A DNA stretch of 64,000 bases from Kibdelosporangium banguiense (GCF_017876405.1 NZ_JAGINW010000001.1:10305203-10369202); one strand, 5' to 3'. Counted from the first letter of the stretch, positions 31,203-40,293 are shown. A program made the numbers and translations. Notes: generated from the letters alone by a model not told the origin.

Positions 31203-34200
31203 TTACCTCTCCTGTGGTACCAAAGCGGGAACGTCGGCCAGTCCGGTGAGATAGCTGTCGAACGTCGCGAGCGCGTCCGCCGCGGGCCGCGCCAGCGAGA
31301 CCGCGTGGTTGCTGAACCGCTCGGTGTCGAACTGCCTGCAGCTGTCGGTGAACATCCGGTCGAACTCCGCCGGCGCGGCGTCACCGTTGCCGTTCGGTGG
31401 CGGCAACAGCAGTTGCAGCCCGGCGAGCCTCTGGTCGTGCTCGGAAGCGGCCTCGACGCGCTCGCGGAACTGCCCGTAGGCCACGTGGTCCAGCCTGCAT
31501 CGATCGGCGAGCGCCTCGAACGCCTCGGCGAAGCGCAGCGTTCGCGGCCACAGCACGTGCACCGCGCCGTCGGGTACCTCGATGTCGCCGGTCGCGGCAC
31601 CAGCCACGAACTGGCTGACCACATCCACCGGTGTCACGTCCGTCTTGGCGTCGGTCTGGAACACGCATCCCGTGCGAGCGCACGCGTACAACAGGTTGTG
31701 CGCGAGCGAACCTGGGTTGGCCATTCCCATCGACTGGTGCGGCCAGACCTCGCCGAGCCGGTACGCCACCGAGCCGATGCCACGCTTGCGTGCGTTGGCG
31801 AGCAAGCATTCCGCGACGTACTTCGACCTGTTGTAGCCATCCAGGGCGACGTGATCCAGCGCCGGCATCTGATCCTCGGTGATGCGCCTGCCGTTCGGTT
31901 CGCTGGGCGGGAAGATGCTCAACGTGGACAGGGTGTGCACGCGGGCACCGCCCGCGGCGAGTTTGATGAGCTCTTGCACCCCACGCACATTGGTCGGGCG
32001 GTGGTCCAGATAGCCGGACAGGAAGTTCACCGCACCCGCGGCGTTGACGACGCCGGACACGCTCGACGCGATCGCGTCGAACTGCCACTGCGACAAGCCG
32101 AGCAGCTCACTGCCCAGGTCACCGGGGACCACCTCGACCCGTCCGGTCTTGAGCATCGCGGGCAACAGCTGGCACGCGGACGTCAGCCGGTACTGATCGA
32201 GAGCCTCGGTCAACCGCCGGACGCCGTCAGTCGGGTCGGCACACCGCACAAGGCAGATCAGCGTCGAGTTGGAGTTGACCAGCAACTCGGCGAAGATGTG
32301 CGCGCCGACGAACCCGGTCGCGCCCGTGACCAGCAGCGTCTGCGGCGGACGCCACTCGATGTCGTGCTTGAGGTAGGCCAGTTCGGCGCTGTCGTCGTCG
32401 ACTCCCTTGGCCAGCCGTTCCGCTTGGGCGCGCACGGTCGGCTCGACAAGCAGATCCCTTGGCCGCACTGTCGTGTCCAGCCGCGCGCTGACCGCGACGG
32501 TGAGCCGGTTGGCGATCAGCGAGTTGCCGCCGTAGTCGACGAACGGCGTGACCACACAAACCTGGCCCAGCCCCAGCACTTCGCACCAGGCTGAACAGAT
32601 CAGCTCCTCCATCGGGTTGGCCGGCGGTTCGATGTGATCGGCGGGGCCCGTCTGCCGTGCCGTCTCGGCCGTGACGATCGCGGACAACGCCTTGCGGTCC
32701 ACTTTGCCGTTGTGGTTCAGCGGCAGGGCGTCGAGCACCACGATCTGCTGCGGGACCTGCTCGGCAGGCAGTTTCTCCGCCGCGTACTCGCGAAGTTGCT
32801 CCGGGCTCGGCGGATTGTCGGCCGAGCGCGGGGTGACGCATCCGACCAAAGTGGACTCCGGGGCTTCCCCGAGTACGACCGCGATCGCGCTGCCGACCAG
32901 CGGATGGTCGGTCAGTGTCGACCCGACGTCGCCGAGTTCGACGCGGACTCCGCCGAGCTTGACCTGCTCGTCCATCCGGCCGGCGAAGTACAGCAGCCCG
33001 TCCTCGCCGACCCGCGCCAGATCCCCTGTCCGGTATAACTTGTCGCCGGGGATCTCCGGGAACGGGTTGTCCACGAGCACCCCGGCGGTGCGCTCTGGAT
33101 CGTTGAGGTAGCCCGCGCCGACGCACTCACCGCCGAGGTACACCTCGCCGGGCGTGTTCACGCCGACGGGCTTGAGGTCCTCGTCGAGCACGATCGCGGC
33201 GGTGTTGTCGATGGGACGCCCGATCGGGATCCGGTCCACGTCGGCGTCGGTGATCTCGTGGAACACCGAGCCGATCGAACACTCAGTCGGGCCGAACGTG
33301 TTGGTGACCTTGATGCCCGGCAGCAGTGCGCGTAGCCGGTGCACGACACCAGGAGTGGCCGGTTCCCCACCGATCAGCACGCGCCGCAGGCACGATGTCG
33401 CCTCACGCAGGTCCTCACGCAACTCCAGCAATGCGACGAACACCGCGAGCACGGACGGCACGAAGTCGGTGACCGTGACGCCGTAGCGGCCGATGGTCAG
33501 CGCGGTCTGTTCAAGGTCGAGAATCCCGTCCCGGTGCGGCAACACCACCTGGCCACCGGAGACCAGCGGCCACAACACCTGCCACATCGAGGAGTCGAAT
33601 GTGGACCGGCTGTTCTGCAGCGTCACGTGATCGGCCCCGTCGCCGAACCGGCGCGACATCGTGGTCAGCCTGTTCACCAGGCCGCGGTGGTGGTTGAGCG
33701 CGCACTTGGGCGTTCCTGTCGAGCCGGACGTGTAGAATCCGTAGATCAAGTCCTCGGGTCCGGGTTCCCGGCCGGCCGGTGGCGGGATCGGGGCAGTCGG
33801 ATCGTGCCGCGCCTGCGCGCAGTCGACGACCACCGTGGGCAGCGCCCACCGCAGCTCGGTGACCGTCTCCACGGTCGCGGGCGAGGCCACGATGGCCGGC
33901 GGCGTCAGCTCGGCCATGATCGCGTTGAGCCGGTCGATCGGCCAGGCCGGATCCAGCGGCACGAACGCCGAGCCGGTCTTCATCACCCCGAACAGTGCTG
34001 TCGGGAATTCGGGCCCGTCGGCGACGAGCACGGGTATCAATTGCCGTTTCGACACACCGTTTTCAATCAACAGATTAGCGGTCGCATTGGCTGCGGCGTC
34101 GAGGTCGGCGTAGCTCATCGTGGTGTCGCGATAGCGGATGGCCGGCCGCTCCGGCGCGATCCTTCTTTGTTCACAAAACAGATCCAGGACAGTGCTATGC

Positions 34201-34286
34201 CGGGGGAACGCGTGGTGCGGCCCCAGGGACGAGTGAATGCCAGTTAATGCGTGTTCACTCTCGTTCGTCTGCTGATGGCGCGGCAT
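31203..34286 (-). CDS. NRPS-like A-T-thioester reductase
   Basis: A 1027-residue protein without a condensation domain. Adenylation domain (about 30-520) with Y185-TSGSTGTPK, TFGPTECS and YRTGDLAR; carrier domain with S589 in GGNSL; thioester reductase (about 645-1020) with the NADPH loop TGATGFVG (654-661) and catalytic Y818-x-x-x-K822. The architecture is that of Lys2 alpha-aminoadipate reductase and carboxylic acid reductases: activate an acid, load it, release it as an aldehyde. My pocket reading is D-S-W-D-L-G-T-I-G-K. It is the first gene of the operon after a long divergent promoter region. It may produce an amino-aldehyde, perhaps aspartate-derived in view of the aspartate kinase downstream (inference). 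Confidence 0.93.
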   Translation of the reverse strand: MPRHQQTNESEHALTGIHSSLGPHHAFPRHSTVLDLFCEQRRIAPERPAIRYRDTTMSYADLDAAANATANLLIENGVSKRQLIPVLVADGPEFPTALFGVMKTGSAFVPLDPAWPIDRLNAIMAELTPPAIVASPATVETVTELRWALPTVVVDCAQARHDPTAPIPPPAGREPGPEDLIYGFYTSGSTGTPKCALNHHRGLVNRLTTMSRRFGDGADHVTLQNSRSTFDSSMWQVLWPLVSGGQVVLPHRDGILDLEQTALTIGRYGVTVTDFVPSVLAVFVALLELREDLREATSCLRRVLIGGEPATPGVVHRLRALLPGIKVTNTFGPTECSIGSVFHEITDADVDRIPIGRPIDNTAAIVLDEDLKPVGVNTPGEVYLGGECVGAGYLNDPERTAGVLVDNPFPEIPGDKLYRTGDLARVGEDGLLYFAGRMDEQVKLGGVRVELGDVGSTLTDHPLVGSAIAVVLGEAPESTLVGCVTPRSADNPPSPEQLREYAAEKLPAEQVPQQIVVLDALPLNHNGKVDRKALSAIVTAETARQTGPADHIEPPANPMEELICSAWCEVLGLGQVCVVTPFVDYGGNSLIANRLTVAVSARLDTTVRPRDLLVEPTVRAQAERLAKGVDDDSAELAYLKHDIEWRPPQTLLVTGATGFVGAHIFAELLVNSNSTLICLVRCADPTDGVRRLTEALDQYRLTSACQLLPAMLKTGRVEVVPGDLGSELLGLSQWQFDAIASSVSGVVNAAGAVNFLSGYLDHRPTNVRGVQELIKLAAGGARVHTLSTLSIFPPSEPNGRRITEDQMPALDHVALDGYNRSKYVAECLLANARKRGIGSVAYRLGEVWPHQSMGMANPGSLAHNLLYACARTGCVFQTDAKTDVTPVDVVSQFVAGAATGDIEVPDGAVHVLWPRTLRFAEAFEALADRCRLDHVAYGQFRERVEAASEHDQRLAGLQLLLPPPNGNGDAAPAEFDRMFTDSCRQFDTERFSNHAVSLARPAADALATFDSYLTGLADVPALVPQER

Positions 34287-34977
34287 CGTGCCCCCATAGT
34301 CTCGACTGGAAAAATCATCGCGTCAGGCAAATCTGCGACCAACAGGTCGATGAGTTTCAGATTGCCATGACCCACCCTCGGTCCGCATGACGAGAGTGCC
34401 CAAGCGTCTACTGTATTTGACGGATGTGGATGGCCAGTTGCACATCGCGCGAATTGTCAGGCGCGGGTAAAAGCGCACGAGCGGACACGCGTGATCATCG
34501 TCGCCGCCGTGCCCGGCGAGACCGCGACGGCGATGATCCACAGCCGGTACCACCCCGGCACCGACGCCCTCCGATGCCGTGCCGACGACGATTCCGTTGG
34601 CGCAGCAGGATAGGACGGCTCAACCCTCGGGCCATCCGGACCCACGACCACATCACACGCGTGAACCTGTAATCCCATGCTTAGCGGTTACCCGAGCACT
34701 CGGCCACCATACACACATCACCCGGATAGAGTAAAGTTCTCTTTAAGACCATTGTGGACCGTGATCTTGCGAGCATATTCACACAGCCCCAGCTCAGCCC
34801 CGATAAATACGTGTCACATAACGTCGATACATATCACGACGGTCACCCCGACACGACAGTTGTGGTGGCGTCGCACAACCGGCTTGTCATGCCGACTCAC
34901 CACCGGACGGTTAGAGTCGGAGAAGGTCGACGTATGGAGCCGAATCGCGCCCGTCCACCAGCATAAGTGGGGAGCTC
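34287..34977. other. Long divergent intergenic region of the NRPS cluster
   Basis: About 690 bases separate the divergent NRPS and ArgG-like operons. I see no convincing gene. Features: an imperfect 14-base inverted repeat (34493-34506 with 34525-34538, 12 of 14 paired), an AT-richer stretch around 34720-34850 where promoters are likely, and a 10-codon frame MEPNRARPPA at 34934-34966 just before the ArgG-like gene. The GTG frame at 34491-34613 (40 codons) has no recognisable similarity. Cluster-level control probably acts here. Confidence 0.5.
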
Positions 34978-36138
34978 GTGGTGCAAGCCAACAAAAACGA
35001 GGTTATCGGGGTATTTCAATCGGGCGGGCTTTCCGCCCTCGCCGTCGGAGTCTGGCTGCATGAACTGTCCACTCCGGCGAAGCACTATATTGCCGACATC
35101 GGCCAATCTGATCGCCCGACGATGGACGCGGTCGCCGCTTCGCTGCGAACCTTCGGCGACGAAGTCGTGATCGTTGATTTGCGATCAGCGATGGCTGCGA
35201 CAGCGTCCGATTTGTTGCGGTATCGCGCCCGCCACGACGGCGGTTACTGGAACACGACCGGCGCCGCGCGGTTCGTGCTCGTCAGCCAGCTCGCGCCGCT
35301 GATGATGGCGGACGGATGCCACGCGTTCGCCCACGGCTGTGTCGGCGGCGGCAACGATCAGCGCCGCTTCGCGCGCTACGGCGCCCAGGTCGCGCCGGAG
35401 CTGTCGGTCATCGAGCCGTGGACCAATCCGCAGGCGCTGGAACGATTCCCCGATCGCGAGCGGATGCTCCAGGCCGTCGCCGAGTACGGTCTGCATCTCG
35501 ATCGGGGCAGCAGCGCGGAGCGGTCCACCGACGCCAATCTCGCCGGCAGTTCCCATGAATCGGCCGAACTGGAAGACCTGGAGACGCCGGTCACCCGGCT
35601 CGATCCGCGGTGGAGCAAGTGGCCAAGGCAGACTCCGGCCGATCTGCAGACCGTCGAGGTCACCTTCCGGGACGGCCGGGTCGCCGACATCGACGGCAGC
35701 GGCCCCGACCCGGTCGAATGGATGGCCGTGGCGAACGAAACCGGTGCGCGGCACGGCATTTGGCTGCGTGACGTGGTCGAGCGGCGCATCATCGGCACGG
35801 TCTGCCGCGGCATCTACGAGGCGCCCGGCCTTGAGCTGCTCGACCGCGCCTGGAGCCGCATCCTGCAAGCCAGCCTCGACGCGACCTGCAGCGAGCTGTA
35901 CGACCGGCTGGCCGCAGTGTTGGGTGCTGCGATGTATGAGGCGCGCTGGCTCGATCCGGCCGCGCACGCGGCGCGAGTCGCCATCGACCGGCTCGTCGGC
36001 GACATCAACGGCCGCGTGACCCTGTCCGTCCACAGGGGAATCGCTCAGGTCGAACGGATGCAGGTGGCCAGCGGCGTGGTGCAGCAGACCCGGTTCGGCT
36101 CGGGCGGCAACCGCTGGAGCAAGGTGACCGCCGTTTAG
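34978..36138 (+). CDS. Argininosuccinate synthase-like protein with altered PP-loop
   Basis: A 386-residue ArgG homologue. ArgG adenylates citrulline and joins it to aspartate. Conserved here: the HGCVGGGNDQRRF segment (119-131; HGCTGKGNDQVRF in ArgG), IEPWTNPQALERFPDRE, and SSHESAELEDLETP. The ATP pyrophosphatase loop, AYSGGLDTS in ArgG, reads FQSGGLSAL at 13-21, so the key aspartate and following threonine/serine are lost. Start GTG 34978 follows GGGGAG. As first gene of an operon with an aldo/keto reductase and a sulfotransferase, divergent from the NRPS, it is a cluster enzyme rather than an arginine-pathway one. It may join aspartate to another carbonyl or act as an unusual ligase. Confidence 0.82.
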   Translation: MVQANKNEVIGVFQSGGLSALAVGVWLHELSTPAKHYIADIGQSDRPTMDAVAASLRTFGDEVVIVDLRSAMAATASDLLRYRARHDGGYWNTTGAARFVLVSQLAPLMMADGCHAFAHGCVGGGNDQRRFARYGAQVAPELSVIEPWTNPQALERFPDRERMLQAVAEYGLHLDRGSSAERSTDANLAGSSHESAELEDLETPVTRLDPRWSKWPRQTPADLQTVEVTFRDGRVADIDGSGPDPVEWMAVANETGARHGIWLRDVVERRIIGTVCRGIYEAPGLELLDRAWSRILQASLDATCSELYDRLAAVLGAAMYEARWLDPAAHAARVAIDRLVGDINGRVTLSVHRGIAQVERMQVASGVVQQTRFGSGGNRWSKVTAV

Positions 36139-36155
36139 GCGAGGGAGGAGGAACG

Positions 36156-37139
36156 ATGCGTGAACGCCGATTCGGCCGGCTGGGCTGGATGGTCAGCGAC
36201 GTCGGCTACGGCATGTGGGGTATAGCCGGCGGCGAAGGCGGATGGACTGGCGCGGACGACGAGACCGGCAACACCGCACTCGACGAGGCCGTCCGGCTCG
36301 GGTGCAACTACTTCGACACCGCTTGGATCTACGGCCGCGGACACAGCGAGGAGATGCTCGGGCAGTTGCTCAAGCGGCATCCGGATCGCCGGCTGTACGC
36401 CGCCACCAAACCACCGCCAAAGGACCGCACCTTCCCGTCCACTCGGGACTCGAAACTGTCCGATGTGTACCCGCCGGATCATCTGTGGGAGTACTTGCAG
36501 CTGAGCCTCAAAGGCCTCGACGTGCCGTCGGTGGACCTGTTCCAGTTCCATGTCTGGGAGGACGCCTGGGCACACGACACGGCCTGGCAGGACGCCATCG
36601 GCGAGATGAAGGAACGCGGTCTGATCAAGGGCGTCGGCATCAGCGTCAACCGCTGGGAACCCTGGAATGTACTGGAAACCCTGAACACCGGGCTGATCGA
36701 CGCGGTGCAGGTGATCTACAACATCTTCGACCAGTCCCCCGAGGACGAGCTGTTCCCGGCGTGCCGTGAACTGGACATCGCGGTGATCGCCCGAGTGCCT
36801 TTCGACGAGGGCACCCTCACCGGCACCCTGACCCGCGACAGCCGCTGGGCCGAAGGCGACTGGCGCAACACGTACTTCGTCCCGGAGAACCTCATCCCGA
36901 GCGTGGAGCGGGCGGAGCGGCTGGCGAAGATCGTGCCGGACGGCATGACCATGCCCGAACTCGCACTGCGCTTCATCCTCCAGAACCCTGACGTCACAAC
37001 GGTGATCCCCGGTATGCGCAACCTCAAGCACGTCCGGAGCAACATCGCCACGAGTGACGCCGAACCACTGAGCGAGGACCTGATGGCGCAGTTGCGTGAA
37101 CACCGCTGGGACCGTGAACCCACTTGGTGGTCGCAATGA
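36156..37139 (+). CDS. Aldo/keto reductase
   Basis: A 327-residue NADPH-dependent aldo/keto reductase with the complete catalytic tetrad D54, Y59, K85 and H132 (FDTAWIYG, ATKPPP, FQFHVW). The C-terminal cofactor segment TTVIPGMRNLKHVRSNI is typical. It starts 18 bases after the ArgG-like gene with a GGAGG site, and its stop overlaps the sulfotransferase start (ATGA). A natural role is to reduce the aldehyde released by the A-T-R synthetase to an alcohol, which could then be sulfated; that sequence of steps is inferred from gene context. Confidence 0.92.
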   Translation: MRERRFGRLGWMVSDVGYGMWGIAGGEGGWTGADDETGNTALDEAVRLGCNYFDTAWIYGRGHSEEMLGQLLKRHPDRRLYAATKPPPKDRTFPSTRDSKLSDVYPPDHLWEYLQLSLKGLDVPSVDLFQFHVWEDAWAHDTAWQDAIGEMKERGLIKGVGISVNRWEPWNVLETLNTGLIDAVQVIYNIFDQSPEDELFPACRELDIAVIARVPFDEGTLTGTLTRDSRWAEGDWRNTYFVPENLIPSVERAERLAKIVPDGMTMPELALRFILQNPDVTTVIPGMRNLKHVRSNIATSDAEPLSEDLMAQLREHRWDREPTWWSQ

Positions 37140-37861
37140 GTGCCGCGCCGAAGCCCATTGTGCTGTGGGCCGTGCCTCGATCCCGGTCCACGGCGTTCCT
37201 GCGCATCATGCTCGAACGCGGCGACCTCGAAGTCGCCCACGAGCCATTCTCGTACCTGCAGGTGGACGGCCACTACGAGTTCGCAGGCATGCGCGTCGCG
37301 TCGACGATCGAACTCCTCGACGCGATGTTCGAGGTCAACGCCAACGAGCGCCGGGTGTTCGCCAAGGACACCTCCGACTACAAATACCCCCAGTTGCTCG
37401 AAGACGGCCGTCTGTTCAGCGACGTGGTCAACACGTTCATGATCCGTGAGCCGCGGGGCGCGATCTCCTCCCACTACGCGATGAATCCCAAGGCCACATT
37501 GGACGAATACGGATTCGAGTACCTGCACGCGATCTTCGACGCGGTGCGGTCGGCGACCGGCGAAGTCCCACTGGTGATCGACGGCGACGACCTGGTGGCC
37601 AAGCCGGAAGCGACAGTCCGGGCCTACTGCAAGCGAGTCGGTCTCGAGTTCAAACCCGAAGCGATGCACTGGAATCCCGGCGAACAGAACAAGTGGCAGC
37701 GCACCACCCGTTGGCATTCGGAGGTGGCCGAGAGCCGCGGGCTGGAGGCCAAGAAGCCGAAGCAGCGCGAGACTCCCGACACCAACGAGCATTTGCGCCG
37801 CATCGCCGATCACCACCAACCGTTCTACGACGCCCTCGCGCGCCACCGCATCACCGCGTAA
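37136..37861 (+). CDS. PAPS-dependent sulfotransferase-like protein
   Basis: A 241-residue P-loop sulfotransferase family protein. Residues 14-21 (PRSRSTAF) form the 5'-phosphosulfate-binding loop. FMIREPRGAISSHYAM (around 100-115) gives the 3'-phosphate-binding arginine and serine. Start ATG 37136 overlaps the stop of the aldo/keto reductase gene. The family moves sulfate from PAPS to hydroxyl or amino groups of small molecules; the PAPS-making genes cysD/cysNC lie 20 kb to the left. A strong terminator follows at 37887. The acceptor is unknown, possibly the alcohol made by the neighbouring reductase. Confidence 0.85.
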   Translation: MSAAPKPIVLWAVPRSRSTAFLRIMLERGDLEVAHEPFSYLQVDGHYEFAGMRVASTIELLDAMFEVNANERRVFAKDTSDYKYPQLLEDGRLFSDVVNTFMIREPRGAISSHYAMNPKATLDEYGFEYLHAIFDAVRSATGEVPLVIDGDDLVAKPEATVRAYCKRVGLEFKPEAMHWNPGEQNKWQRTTRWHSEVAESRGLEAKKPKQRETPDTNEHLRRIADHHQPFYDALARHRITA

Positions 37862-37886
37862 GCCGTCCGGCCACATCCCGCACAGA

Positions 37887-37919
37887 GGCTCGCGGGCGTC
37901 AACTGCGCGCCCGCGAGCC
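37887..37919 (+). terminator. Hairpin terminator after sulfotransferase
   Basis: A perfect 12-base stem, GGCTCGCGGGCG and CGCCCGCGAGCC, with a 9-base loop, 25 bases past the sulfotransferase stop. It closes the ArgG-like/reductase/sulfotransferase operon. Confidence 0.75.
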
Positions 37920-38163
37920 GGGCGATTCGGAGACTCCGGGCGCGCGCTCAGGCAGAAGCCAATGACCGCCTGTGTGCTACCCCGATCAATGTCACGATGA
38001 CGGCACATGCCCAGGCACCGGACATTCGCTCACGCCGGCCAGGCGCGGATCGACCCGGACGGCAAGATCAGACATTGTGGAACTCGGCAGCCGCGGAATT
38101 GCCACTAAACAGTAGGAAGACCGCATGTGCTGCGATGGCAAGCTCTAGCAGTGTTCTCGGCTG

Positions 38164-38571
38164 GTGCAGGTCTTGGGCGGTGGCTGCCCAGTGGAGCAGC
38201 TGGCCGCCGTAAGCCTCCAACCATCGCAACGCGAAACGGGCAAGATCCGCCAGGACGACTTGCTCATCCTCGGTCTTGCCGCGGCCAACCACGACCCACT
38301 CGTGCGGCCGGACCCGCAGATGTTGACCGGCAACCAGGCGTACATGTCCTTCAGCAACGGCGAACACGGGTGCCCGTACGCGGCCCAGGAGATCGCCAAG
38401 GTCATCGCCGAGGCCGCGATCGAGGTCCTGCTCGACCGGCTCCCCGACGTACTCCTGGCGGTACCGGCCGACACGTTGACGTGGCGGCCGTCGCCACTGT
38501 TTCGCGGACTGTCGACACTGCCAGTGAAGTTCACCCGATCTAGACGGTATGGCGTGATCGCTCGGTGGTGA
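38164..38571 (+). pseudogene. C-terminal remnant of a cytochrome P450
   Basis: The frame carries the last third of a P450: DDLLILGLAAANHDPLV (before the heme loop), FSNGEHGCPYAAQEIAKVI (heme-thiolate loop with the cysteine in GEHGCP), and LTWRPSPLFRGLSTLPVKFT. The first ~280 residues, including I and K helices, are absent. No start or ribosome-binding site fits. The rest of 37920-38678 shows no other convincing gene. Confidence 0.75.
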
Positions 38572-38678
38572 GTGGTCGCGGGCCTGGGCTGGCGTGCCAG
38601 CTCCGCATCCGCCGCACCCCGACCCCGGCGGAGAGTTCAGGCCGATGTCACGGTCTGGGTCGCATGGGTCCTGTCGGA

Positions 38679-40235
38679 TCAACGACCCGGGCGTGCTTGG
38701 TCACAGGTGGTGTCGGTCTCCGGCAGGACGCCGTCCAGCAGATAGTGGTTGACCGCCGTGTCGATGCAGGGGCTGCCGGCGAGGGGGAACACGGTGTGCC
38801 GGAACGATCCTCGAAGGGTCACCAGCCGCGATCCGGTCAGCGCCTGGTGCATGGCCTGCTGGCCCGGCAGAGGAGCGAACGCGTCGCCGGAGGAGCCCAC
38901 TATCAGCGCCGGGACGGCGTTGCGCACCAGGGTCGGCGGTTCCACCGGCTCGGTCGGCCAGAAAGCGCACGGCGTGATGTTGCGGGTCAGCGGCCCGAAC
39001 AGCGGCTCGTCGGCGCGATGCTCCTCGATGTCCCGCAGATAGCTGCCCGGGTCACGGGAGGTCGCCCGGTCGGCGCAGAGGATCGGGGTTCCGGCGCGGT
39101 CGGTGGCGGCGCCGGAACCCGTGAACAGCTCGGTGAGGAACTGCGTCAGGGACGGCGTGGGAACCACCGCTTCCCCACCGGCGGCGGCGGCGAGTACGCG
39201 CACGTCTCCGGCGAGCGCCGCATAGGTCTCCTCGCTGTCGTCGGCGAGGGGCGCGATCAGCAGGTACGGCAACACATGCGCGTCGACCTGGAACTCACCG
39301 AGCCGAAGTGGACGGTGCGTGGCGGCCCGAGCGATTCGGTCCACAGTGGAGAGAACCGAGCTCGTGGTGGCGCCCAGGTGGAACCGGTCGGCGTGACCGG
39401 CCGCCCACCCAGCCCAGTGCTCGAGCGCCGCGGCCATCGCGGGGGCGGACCGCGCCAGCAGGTTGGGGCCGTAGACCGTCGGGTCGACCGCGCCGTCGAG
39501 CACGACCCGGTCGGCGCGGTCGCCGAACATCTGCAGGTAGACCGCGCCGAGATAGGTGCCGTAGGACGCGCCAAGGTAGGAGATCTTCTGCTCGCCCAGC
39601 GCGGCGCGCAACACGTCGATGTCGCGGGCGGTGTTGCGGGTCGAGGCGTATGGCAGCAGGTCCCTGTTCTGCCGGGCGCAGCCCGCGGCCAGGTCCTCGG
39701 CGAACGCCGAACTCTCGGTGAAGGTGCGCCGATCGGGACCGGCCGACCGGAGGAAGGTGTTCGTGGTCCACCGGCAGTGCAGCGGAGTGCTGCGTCCGAT
39801 GAACCGCGGGTCCATTCCGACCAGGTCGTACCGGGCCGCGACCTGGGGCACGAGCTGGTTGATCAGCACCTGTTCCAGGCCAGGGACCCCGGGGCCGCCG
39901 GGGTTGATCAGCAGGACGCCGCGCCGGTTCGCCGGATCCGCAGCTTTGATCCGGGACACCGCGACGGTGATAGTGCGCGCATCCGGGCGCGCGTAGTCCA
40001 GCGGGACCGTCATCTCGCCGCACTGCGCCCCGGCCTCGTCCAGTGCCTTTCCGACCTCGTCCTCCGGCCCGGCCTGGCAACCGTGCCAGGCGATGGCCGC
40101 CCGGTCCGGTGTGCCGTCTCCGAGAGCCGTCCGCGCACCGGCGATGACCGCCGCTGCGAGAAGCCCGACCGCGAGAGCGATCGCGACCCACCCGCGGGTG
40201 GCGCGCCGTTGTGGACTATCTGATCCCTGTGACAT
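38679..40235 (-). CDS. Secreted TAP-like alpha/beta-hydrolase (tripeptidyl aminopeptidase family)
   Basis: A 518-residue secreted hydrolase. ATG 40235 opens with MSQGSDSPQRRATRG followed by a hydrophobic helix (WVAIALAVGLLAAAVIAGA), a signal peptide or membrane anchor. The hydrolase core has LINPGGPGVPG (oxyanion region), DLVGMDPRFIGRS, the nucleophile elbow GASYGTYLG and a C-terminal FRHTVF histidine, plus the TAP C-terminal domain with cysteines. These enzymes cleave N-terminal tripeptides from extracellular substrates. It lies 58 bases after the histidine kinase gene, so it may be the output gene of that two-component operon. Confidence 0.9.
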   Translation of the reverse strand: MSQGSDSPQRRATRGWVAIALAVGLLAAAVIAGARTALGDGTPDRAAIAWHGCQAGPEDEVGKALDEAGAQCGEMTVPLDYARPDARTITVAVSRIKAADPANRRGVLLINPGGPGVPGLEQVLINQLVPQVAARYDLVGMDPRFIGRSTPLHCRWTTNTFLRSAGPDRRTFTESSAFAEDLAAGCARQNRDLLPYASTRNTARDIDVLRAALGEQKISYLGASYGTYLGAVYLQMFGDRADRVVLDGAVDPTVYGPNLLARSAPAMAAALEHWAGWAAGHADRFHLGATTSSVLSTVDRIARAATHRPLRLGEFQVDAHVLPYLLIAPLADDSEETYAALAGDVRVLAAAAGGEAVVPTPSLTQFLTELFTGSGAATDRAGTPILCADRATSRDPGSYLRDIEEHRADEPLFGPLTRNITPCAFWPTEPVEPPTLVRNAVPALIVGSSGDAFAPLPGQQAMHQALTGSRLVTLRGSFRHTVFPLAGSPCIDTAVNHYLLDGVLPETDTTCDQARPGR

Positions 40236-40293
40236 GGCGCCAGCCTCGAGGACAGCCCTGTGCGGGCACATCTCCCGATCGGCAGATATCGCC

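Noticed and set aside
34491..34613. A 40-codon GTG frame in the NRPS divergent promoter region.
   Set aside because: It overlaps an inverted repeat, has no clear ribosome-binding site and no similarity; left as part of the intergenic description.
38068..38682. A minus-strand frame with hydrophobic text near FALRWLEAYGGQLLHWAA.
   Set aside because: It overlaps the P450 remnant on the other strand, lacks a ribosome-binding site, and I recognise no family; the P450 reading has clear motifs.
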